A stretch of DNA of 16,261 bases from an uncultured Corynebacterium sp. Its GTDB lineage: Bacteria; Actinomycetota; Actinomycetes; Mycobacteriales; Mycobacteriaceae. Positions 8,215-13,582 of the stretch are shown piece by piece (within the stretch, counting starts at the first letter, position 1; every line of letters begins with the position of its first letter). Below the pieces are notes generated by a model that was given only the letters and a program-made list of their open reading frames with translations, was not told where the DNA came from and did no database searches. The translations under genes were made by a program, and so were the position numbers. The stretch covers positions 1 to 16,261 of the forward strand of contig NZ_CAMIFY010000057.1 in assembly GCF_946222985.1 (NCBI RefSeq). Direction: 5' to 3'.

Positions 8215-9108
8215 GTGAAGAAGCGCTGCCTTGCTCCCCTGTTCCTCGCCGCCGGGATGGTCCTGACCGCGTGCGGTTCCGACTCCGGCCCGGAGACCGC
8301 GCCCGTGCCCCTCGAAGTCCCGAAGGTCACCCTCGTCGACGCCGGCGAGGGCGACGCGGAGGTCGTCGAATGGACCGACGACGGTGCCGAACAGGACACG
8401 TCGATCGTCGTCACCCAGGGGTTCACCCAACGCGCCGAGGGCGCCGGCGTCGACGGATCCGCCGATTCCACGACCCCGGACACCCGCCTGGAGATGCCCG
8501 TGGAGGTGCGGGCCTCCGGGTCGGGCGAGGAGCGTTCCGCCGAAGCCGAGGTGGGCGTGCCCTTCGGCTCCAACGCCGAACTCAACGACGACATCGCCAC
8601 GGCCGAGGGGTTCGTCGCGAAGTGGCGCGGTGACGCCACCGGCCGCATGCTCGAGCTCGAGCTCGGCGCTCCGGAGGAGGCCACCGACACCGCGCGAGCG
8701 GGCACCGAGGCCGCGTTGATGCAGTGGGCCCGCCTGCCGATCGTCTTCCCCACCGAGCCGATCGCCCCGGGCGCCCGCTGGACCGTCGACGCCCACGCCG
8801 GCGGCGACTCGTCCATGCGCCAAACCCTCACCTACACCCTCGAATCCCGCTCCGGCGACGACGTCGAACTCGACGTCGAAGTCTCCCAGACCCCGGCCGT
8901 GACGGAGCTCGACGCCGGCGACGGACTGGCGCTGCAGGTCGTCGATTCCGACACCGAAACCCGCACCGGCGAGCTCACCATCGACTTGGGCGCCCCGCTG
9001 CCGACGGCCGGTCTGATCGATTACGTCACCTCGGTGACCTACGGCGACGGCGATTCCGACGGCAGCATCGTGCAGCGGACCCACCGGGCCGTGCAGTTCG
9101 GCAAGTAG
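8215..9108 (+). CDS. Putative lipoprotein of unknown function
   Basis: 297 aa from the GTG at 8215. A classic lipoprotein signal is present: two Lys, a hydrophobic core and the lipobox LTAC at 17-20, so Cys 20 should be lipidated and the protein anchored on the outer face of the membrane. The mature part is acidic (many Asp/Glu) and looks like a beta-rich secreted domain, with WARLPIVFPTEPIAPGARWTVDA (about 179-201) and later TGELTIDLGAPLPTAGL. It vaguely resembles the actinobacterial DUF6263-type lipoproteins; this is from memory and unproven. GTG was chosen because it alone gives a complete signal peptide, and a -10 sits 7 bases upstream. The frame remains open upstream, but that part lies antisense to lspA and is not coding. 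Confidence 0.88.
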   Translation: MKKRCLAPLFLAAGMVLTACGSDSGPETAPVPLEVPKVTLVDAGEGDAEVVEWTDDGAEQDTSIVVTQGFTQRAEGAGVDGSADSTTPDTRLEMPVEVRASGSGEERSAEAEVGVPFGSNAELNDDIATAEGFVAKWRGDATGRMLELELGAPEEATDTARAGTEAALMQWARLPIVFPTEPIAPGARWTVDAHAGGDSSMRQTLTYTLESRSGDDVELDVEVSQTPAVTELDAGDGLALQVVDSDTETRTGELTIDLGAPLPTAGLIDYVTSVTYGDGDSDGSIVQRTHRAVQFGK

Positions 9109-9145
9109 GCCGCGCACTCGCCCGCGCCCGGCGACCGGCACGACG

Positions 9146-9181
9146 AAGGCCCCGCATCCGATCGAACGGATGCGGGGCCTT
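9146..9181. terminator. Bidirectional rho-independent terminator between two lipoprotein genes
   Basis: Perfect 15-base arms (9146-9160 and 9167-9181, core GGCCCCGCATCCG) around the loop ATCGAA. It starts 38 bases after the stop at 9108 and ends 19 bases before the convergent stop at 9200. The arms end in AA/TT, and TTTCCCGTTT follows on the plus strand. The best terminator in the window. Confidence 0.92.
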
Positions 9182-9199
9182 TCCCGTTTCCCGGCGAAC

Positions 9200-9901
9200 T
9201 TAGGCCGGCGGGGCCGCGGGAGCTTCCGGAGCCGGGGGCGCCGGCTCGGCCGGCGGGGCCGGCGGCGCTTCGGGGGCCGGAGGCGCGGGCTCGGCCGGCG
9301 GGGCCGGCGGCGCCTCGGGAGCCGGGGGCGCCGGCTCGGCGGGCGGAGCGTCCGGCGCGGCCGGGTCACCCTCCGGCGCGGGCTCGGCCGGCGGGGCGCC
9401 CTCCGGCAGGCACGACGGCGGGACCTGGTCCGGGGCGACGTTCTGCACCAGGGTGCAGGCCCACGTCTGCGACAGCTTCCAGTGGCCGTCGATGTTGCGG
9501 AACTCCACGCCCTCGATCAGATGCGGTTCCTGCTCCGGCAGGATGAAGTTCACGCCCGCCAGAACGGCGTCGGGCGAGTACCCCGGCAGAACCGGCTCGA
9601 CGACCTCGAGGGTCGCGCCGGACTCCTGCTTGGAACGCGTCATCACGTCGAAAAGCTCGGTGGCCTCTTCGCCGTTTTCGACGGTGAGCACCTTCTCCTC
9701 GACCGGGACGTTCGGGTCGGTGGCGCGGGCCAGGATGTCGTTGAGCTCCATGGCCGTCGGGAAGGCCGCGACCTCCGAGGTCGTGGTCGTCTCGGTGCTG
9801 GTGGATTCTTCGGTGCCATTGCCGTCGTCGCCGCACGCCGCAAGGGACAGTGCGGTGGCGCCCGCGATCAGCGTCGCGGTCAGGCTGCGGTGGAACTTCA
9901 T
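9200..9901 (-). CDS. MTB12-like antigen-family lipoprotein with Pro-rich tandem-repeat tail
   Basis: 233 aa. The lipobox LAAC at 20-23 puts the lipidated Cys at 23, followed by an acidic Thr/Ser-rich linker (24-45). The domain at about 48-155 (FPTAMELNDILARATDPNVPVEEK, then VENGEEATELF) matches the low-molecular-weight antigen MTB12 fold of Mycobacteriales (M. tuberculosis Rv2376c), ending in GHWKLSQTWACTLVQN. Cys 149 and Cys 164 could form a disulfide. The tail from 187 is three copies of a 15-residue PAEPAPPAPEAPPAP unit, probably a cell-wall spacer. GAGGAG lies 4 bases before the ATG. The molecular role of this family is unknown. Convergent with the other lipoprotein gene across a shared terminator; divergent from the asparaginase gene. 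Confidence 0.88.
   Translation of the reverse strand: MKFHRSLTATLIAGATALSLAACGDDGNGTEESTSTETTTTSEVAAFPTAMELNDILARATDPNVPVEEKVLTVENGEEATELFDVMTRSKQESGATLEVVEPVLPGYSPDAVLAGVNFILPEQEPHLIEGVEFRNIDGHWKLSQTWACTLVQNVAPDQVPPSCLPEGAPPAEPAPEGDPAAPDAPPAEPAPPAPEAPPAPPAEPAPPAPEAPPAPPAEPAPPAPEAPAAPPA
9209..9343. repeat. Three tandem 45-base repeats in the MTB12-like gene
   Basis: Each 45-base unit encodes PAEPAPPAPEAPPAP (residues 187-201, 202-216, 217-231); the last copy has one substitution (PAAP). The high DNA similarity suggests recent slippage or expansion, and copy number may vary between strains. Confidence 0.85.
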
Positions 9902-9995
9902 GTCACTCCTCGTCGGTGCGGGCCGACCTGCGCGTGGTCGCGCGCGGCCCTGGACCGTTGTGGCGGGGTATCCGGATTATTCGGTACGCCCGGCG

Positions 9996-10001
9996 ATTCT
10001 A
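9996..10001 (-). promoter_or_regulatory. Weak -10 candidate for the MTB12-like gene
   Basis: TAGAAT on the minus strand, about 95 bases before the ATG at 9901, in the 131-base divergent gap. No good -35 is seen. Several other A/T-rich spots (near 9980) could serve equally well. Confidence 0.25.
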
Positions 10002-10019
10002 CACTCGCCGCGGCCTCCG

Positions 10020-10025
10020 TAGAGT
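10020..10025 (+). promoter_or_regulatory. -10 element for a probable leaderless asparaginase mRNA
   Basis: TAGAGT ends exactly 7 bases before the ATG at 10033, with no Shine-Dalgarno between. The -35 region (TTCTAC, 17 bases upstream) is poor. Confidence 0.45.
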
Positions 10026-10032
10026 GGACCGC

Positions 10033-10977
10033 ATGTCCGACACCGATGCCGCACCCGCCCGTCTCGTCGTCCTGACCACCGGAGGGACCATCGCCTGCGC
10101 CCGCGATCGGCAGGGTCACCTCTTGCCCGCCCTCGACGGCGAATCCCTCGTCCGTCCGATCGCCGAGCGCTTCCCCGCCGGTTCCGTCGACGTCGAGATC
10201 CGCGAGGTCTCCCACATCGATTCCGCCTCGATGACGCTGGCCGAAGTCGACGACCTCAACGCCGCCGTCCACGAGGCCCTGTCCGACCCGACCGTCGACG
10301 GCGTCGTGGTCACCCACGGCACCGATTCGATGGAGGAAACGGCGATGGCCGTCGACGTCTTCCACGACGACCCCCGCCCGGTGGTGTTCACCGGCGCGCA
10401 GAAGCCGTCGGATCATCCCGAGGCCGACGGCCCGACCAACCTTTTCGAGGCGATGGTCGTGGCCATGGACGCTTCCGCCCGCGGCATCGGCGCGCTCATC
10501 GTCTTCGGCCATGCGGTGCTGCCGGTGCGCGGCGCCGTCAAGTGGCACACCGTCGACGAGCTCGGTTTCGCCACCAACGCCCCGGAGGATCCGGTGCGCC
10601 CGGCTCCCCTTCCCCTGGCCCGGCTTTCCGACGTCCGCGTCGACATCGTCGCCGCCCACGCCGGTTCCGACGGTTCCTTCGTCGATGCCGCACTCGCCGC
10701 CGGGGCCCATGGGCTCGTGGTGGAGGGCATGGGCGCCGGCAACGTCGGCACCGCCATGGCCGCCGCGATCGGCCGCGCGTTGGAGGCCGACGTCCCGGTG
10801 GTGATGTGCACCCGCGTGCCCCGCGGCGAGGTCCACGGCACCTACGGCGGCGTCGGCGGTGGCGCGACGTTGGCCGCCCGGGGAGTCGTCGGCGCCGATT
10901 GCGTCCACGCGCCGCAGGCCCGCATCATCCTCGCCGCGGCCATCGCCGCCGGCGTGCACCCGCAGACGCTGTTCTAG
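10033..10977 (+). CDS. ansA: L-asparaginase
   Basis: 314 aa. Hydrolyses asparagine to aspartate and ammonia. Both catalytic triads are visible: LTTGGTIACA with nucleophile Thr 19, and VVVTHGTDSMEET with Thr 97-Asp 98; Lys 170 in GAVKWHT matches the conserved active-site lysine. TGAQKPSDHPEADGPTNL is a family signature. There is no signal peptide, so the enzyme is cytoplasmic, the type I situation. M. tuberculosis ansA (Rv1538c) holds the same place between dinX and lspA and in the same opposite orientation. The stop codon lies in the first copy of a 27-base tandem repeat that also holds the end of dinB. The ATG was chosen because the -10 stands 7 bases ahead and MSDTD fits the usual short N terminus. 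Confidence 0.95.
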   Translation: MSDTDAAPARLVVLTTGGTIACARDRQGHLLPALDGESLVRPIAERFPAGSVDVEIREVSHIDSASMTLAEVDDLNAAVHEALSDPTVDGVVVTHGTDSMEETAMAVDVFHDDPRPVVFTGAQKPSDHPEADGPTNLFEAMVVAMDASARGIGALIVFGHAVLPVRGAVKWHTVDELGFATNAPEDPVRPAPLPLARLSDVRVDIVAAHAGSDGSFVDAALAAGAHGLVVEGMGAGNVGTAMAAAIGRALEADVPVVMCTRVPRGEVHGTYGGVGGGATLAARGVVGADCVHAPQARIILAAAIAAGVHPQTLF

Positions 10978-11051
10978 ACGCGGGTCTCCGGCTCTCCGTT
11001 CTAGGCGGGCGCTTCCGGCTCGCGGTTCTAGGCGGGGGCTTCCGGCTCGCC
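10971..11051. repeat. Three tandem 27-base repeats at the ansA/dinB tail-to-tail junction
   Basis: Copies lie at 10971-10997, 10998-11024 and 11025-11051, each beginning GTTCTAG and ending in CCGGCTC plus two or three bases. Copies 2 and 3 differ at only two positions; copy 1 is more diverged. Copy 1 contains the ansA stop on the plus strand; copy 3 encodes the last residues GEPEAPA and stop of DinB on the minus strand; copy 2 repeats that DinB tail without being translated. Confidence 0.85.
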
Positions 11052-12488
11052 GGGCGGCGATGGCGCCGGGCCGTCCTTCGTCGGCTGGTCCGACCAGGCC
11101 GCGGCGTCGTCGTGCTCGGCGAACCAGTCCTCCCAGTCGAGGCTGCACAGCGGCGAGCATTCCCGCAGGTCCGGGTCGTCCTCGGACAGGGTGATCCCGC
11201 GGCCGGGTCCCGACGAGCGCGATTCGAACCGGACGGTCACCACTCCGTGGCCCGATCCCTGCACCCACCCGTGCCCGTGGTCCGGGTGGTGGACGTCCGA
11301 CGTCGGCGCCCATCGAGAATCGGAGGCGCGGAAGGTCGGCAGCACTCCGTCGCCGGTGACTTCGACGAGACCGGCGGGCACGTCGGCGAGCCCCGGCACG
11401 GTGTCCTCAACGACCTGCCCGCGATCGAGTTCGGGGAACAGCACCGCCTGCATCGTCGCGTCGAGCCCGGACAGGCCGACGCCCACCAGCCGCACCGGGC
11501 CGATCGCCCCCGGGTCGAAGGCGAGCCGGTGGGCCACCGACATCAGGGTCTCGGCGTCCTGGGTGGCGTAGGGCAGCGTCTCGGAACGGGTGTGCAGGCT
11601 CAAATCCGCCAATCGCACCTTCACGGTGACGGTGCGGGCGCCGCGGCCGTCGGAAAGCAGCCTGCGGTGGGCCTTGTCCCCGGCGCGCTCGATGGCCGCC
11701 CGCATCTGCGCCGCGGAATCCAGGTCGCGCGGATAGGTGTACTCGGCGGAGATCGACTTGGCGATGTCGCGTTCCTTCACCGCCCGTTCGTCGATGCCGC
11801 GCGCGAGCAGCTGCAGGGCCGGGCCGACGGTGCGCCCGAGGGTGATTTCGACGTCGCGGCGCGGCATCGCGGCGAAATCCGCGATGGTCTCCACCCCCTG
11901 GGCGCGCAGCTTCGATTCGGAGACCGGTCCGACGCCCCACAGCTTGCCGACGGGCAGGGGGTCGAGCAGCTCATGCTGGCGCGACCGCTCGATGATGTAG
12001 ACGCCGTTGGGTTTGGCCAGGCCGGAACCGATCTTGGCGAACTGCTTGCCCGGGCCCGCCCCGATCGACGCCGGCAGCCCCGTCTCCTCGCGGATCTCGC
12101 GGCGCAACCGCTGCGCCCACTCCTCGACCTCCGCGGCGTCGGCCCCGGCGAGTTCGGGCGGTTCCATGAACGCCTCGTCGACGCTGAGCTGCTCGACCAC
12201 GGGCACCCGATCACGGATGAGGGAGAACACCCTCCGCGACACCGGGCCGTAGATGCCCTTGCGCGGGCCGACCACCACCGCCCCCGGCGGCATGAGCCGG
12301 CGGGCCTGCATCATCGGCATCGCCGAATGCGCGCCGAAGGCGCGGGCCTCGTACGAGCAACCGGCGACCACCCCGCGTCCGCTCACCCCGCCGACGAGCA
12401 CCGGCCGGCCCGCCAGCGTCGGCCGGGTCAGCTGTTCGACCGACGCGAAGAACGCGTCCATGTCGATGTGCAGTACCCAGCGGTGCAT
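11028..12488 (-). CDS. dinB: DNA polymerase IV (Y-family translesion polymerase)
   Basis: 486 aa. Copies past damaged bases with low fidelity. Catalytic acids are in HIDMDAFFASVEQ (Asp 9, Asp 11) and LSVDEAF (Asp 104, Glu 105). GLPASIGAGPGKQFAKIGSGLAKPNG (137-162) and the thumb HhH LWGVGPVSESKLRAQG (183-198) follow. MQAVLFPEL carries QAVLF (347-351), a good sliding-clamp-binding motif. A long tail (352-486) with GWVQGSGHGVVTVRFE is typical of actinobacterial DinB1/DinX; its last 25 residues are Pro/Glu/Ala-rich and of low complexity. Homologue of M. tuberculosis dinX, Rv1537. It follows the HhH-like gene by 28 bases but has its own -10 candidate, and the start codon lies in a perfect palindrome. 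No LexA box is recognised. Confidence 0.95.
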   Translation of the reverse strand: MHRWVLHIDMDAFFASVEQLTRPTLAGRPVLVGGVSGRGVVAGCSYEARAFGAHSAMPMMQARRLMPPGAVVVGPRKGIYGPVSRRVFSLIRDRVPVVEQLSVDEAFMEPPELAGADAAEVEEWAQRLRREIREETGLPASIGAGPGKQFAKIGSGLAKPNGVYIIERSRQHELLDPLPVGKLWGVGPVSESKLRAQGVETIADFAAMPRRDVEITLGRTVGPALQLLARGIDERAVKERDIAKSISAEYTYPRDLDSAAQMRAAIERAGDKAHRRLLSDGRGARTVTVKVRLADLSLHTRSETLPYATQDAETLMSVAHRLAFDPGAIGPVRLVGVGLSGLDATMQAVLFPELDRGQVVEDTVPGLADVPAGLVEVTGDGVLPTFRASDSRWAPTSDVHHPDHGHGWVQGSGHGVVTVRFESRSSGPGRGITLSEDDPDLRECSPLCSLDWEDWFAEHDDAAAWSDQPTKDGPAPSPPGEPEAPA

Positions 12489-12496
12489 GATGCACC
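12482..12496. promoter_or_regulatory. 15-base perfect palindrome over the dinB start codon, possible operator
   Basis: GGTGCAT-G-ATGCACC has 7-base arms and one central base. It covers the dinB ATG (12488-12486) and reaches to one base before the -10 candidate at 12497. A bound repressor would block transcription start; in a leadered mRNA it could instead form a hairpin over the start codon. Part of the right arm is coding (Met-His). Confidence 0.45.
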
Positions 12497-12502
12497 AGCA
12501 TA
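12497..12502 (-). promoter_or_regulatory. -10 candidate for dinB, leaderless type
   Basis: TATGCT on the minus strand ends 8 bases before the dinB ATG, in the 28-base gap after the HhH-like gene. No Shine-Dalgarno is visible before dinB, which fits leaderless translation. The -35 is unrecognisable. Confidence 0.4.
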
Positions 12503-12516
12503 GGCGCAGCGCCGGA

Positions 12517-13422
12517 TCACGCCGCGGAGGGTTCGTGACCGCCCCGCTTGGTCACGTGGGAGCGTGCGGCGAGAAGCGACAGCGCGTACTCCACGGCCAC
12601 CGGCGGCACCTCCATCGAATCGGCCACGCCGAGGATCACGTCCTTGGCCCACCGCGGCCGCACCGCCTTGCCCACCCCGAGGAATCGCAGAACCCGCACG
12701 CCCGGATCGAGCGCGTCCGACCCCGCGAGCAGGCGAAGATGGCAAAACGACGTCTCCCCCAGCCCGTGCACGCGCAGCCACTCGTTGCGCAGCGACATCG
12801 GGCGCAGCGCCAGGGTCCTGCACAGGTCGACGAGTTCGACGATTCCCGCGTCGTCGAGCACCGTCGCCGCCTCCTCGACCACCTCCGTCTTGAGTCGGCC
12901 GGCGATACGGTTGCGCGGAAACACCGGGCGGGCGTCGACGGCGACCGCCGACGGGAACCCGCCCTCGTCGCACGGCGTCGTCAACCCCGGCATGGTGCGC
13001 AGCGCCAACGCCAGATCCCGGGTGGTGCGCACCTCGACACCCGACTCGACCCGCCAACAGCGCCAACGGTCGATGATCCGGTCCACGTCCACCGCCCGGG
13101 CCCGGATGGAGAACACCGCGTCGATGATGCACTCGGCGACGTCGATGCGCCGCGCCCACGTCCACGGCCAGGTGCGGCCGGGGCCGAACTCCTCCTCCAG
13201 CAGCCGGCCGACGGCGTCGACGGTGCCCAGGTACTCCAATTCCTCCGGGCCCGCGTCGTGCTCGCCGTATTCGCCGTACTCGCCGAACTCATGGGGATCG
13301 CGGTAACCGTCGAACTCACCGGGATCGAGGTAGCCGCCGTATTCCCCGGGATCGAGGTAGCCGCCGTATTGGCCGTACTCGCCGACTTCGTCGCCGATGT
13401 CCTTCTTCCGTCCGTCCGTCAT
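12517..13422 (-). CDS. Probable helix-hairpin-helix (EndoIII-fold) protein with Tyr/Gly repeat head
   Basis: 301 aa. Residues 14-56 are an acidic Tyr/Gly-rich repeat (three 9-residue units such as GGYLDPGEY). From about 87 the sequence follows the order of HhH-GPD DNA glycosylases: ARRIDVAECIIDAVFSIRAR (90-109), NRIAGRLKTEVVEEAATVLDDAG (171-193), then VHGLGETSFCHLRLLAGSDALDPGVRVLRFLG. This last part aligns with the EndoIII LPGVG hairpin and VDTHxxR loop, with Asp 239 at the catalytic aspartate position. The catalytic Lys of bifunctional enzymes is absent, and no FeS cysteine cluster is seen, so activity is uncertain. The domain assignment is mine by eye. ATG 13422 is chosen because GGGGGA stands 6 bases ahead; an upstream GTG (13479) and ATG (13443) have poorer sites. 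Transcribed with dinB, 28 bases downstream. Confidence 0.7.
   Translation of the reverse strand: MTDGRKKDIGDEVGEYGQYGGYLDPGEYGGYLDPGEFDGYRDPHEFGEYGEYGEHDAGPEELEYLGTVDAVGRLLEEEFGPGRTWPWTWARRIDVAECIIDAVFSIRARAVDVDRIIDRWRCWRVESGVEVRTTRDLALALRTMPGLTTPCDEGGFPSAVAVDARPVFPRNRIAGRLKTEVVEEAATVLDDAGIVELVDLCRTLALRPMSLRNEWLRVHGLGETSFCHLRLLAGSDALDPGVRVLRFLGVGKAVRPRWAKDVILGVADSMEVPPVAVEYALSLLAARSHVTKRGGHEPSAA
13285..13365. repeat. Three tandem 27-base repeats in the HhH-like gene
   Basis: Units encode GGYLDPGEY, GGYLDPGEF and DGYRDPHEF (residues 20-46). The first two are nearly identical in DNA. The flanks (GEYGQY before, GEYGEYGEHD after) look like further decayed copies. Confidence 0.8.
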
Positions 13423-13498
13423 CCCATTTCCCCCGTTTTCCATCCCCGCCGACGGTCGTCCCCGCCGATCCGACGACACCGACCGTAGAAGCAGACGA

Positions 13499-13536
13499 CA
13501 CCACCCGCCACGCGAACGAGCGCGCGGCGGGCGGTG
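13499..13536 (-). terminator. Terminator hairpin of ileS
   Basis: A 16-pair stem (13536-13521 with 13514-13499, loop 13520-13515) about 46 bases after the ileS stop. Two pairs are G-U only in minus-strand RNA (A-C mismatches on the plus strand), so the structure is built for the ileS direction. The following bases (TCGTCTGCTTC) are only moderately T-rich. Just upstream, an 11-base direct repeat GTGGATGAATC occurs at 13539-13549 and 13557-13567. Confidence 0.7.
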
Positions 13537-13582
13537 CCGTGGATGAATCGGGGGTTGTGGATGAATCCGCCCCCAGCGGGGA

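Noticed and set aside
7476..8831. A 451-aa protein extending lspA upstream
   Set aside because: The extra N-terminal part lies antisense to the lipoprotein gene and is Ser/Pro/Arg low complexity; LspA homologues start near the ATG at 8168.
10971..11051. A CRISPR array made of 27-base repeats
   Set aside because: The copies are directly adjacent with no spacers and overlap two gene ends.
12517..13479. GTG at 13479 as the start of the HhH-like gene (19 extra residues)
   Set aside because: No suitable ribosome-binding site precedes it, whereas ATG 13422 has GGGGGA 6 bases upstream. Not excluded completely.
11028..13500. LexA (SOS) box upstream of dinB or the HhH-like gene
   Set aside because: I looked for a TCGAA-N-TTCGA type dyad near both starts and found none; the palindrome at dinB has a different sequence.
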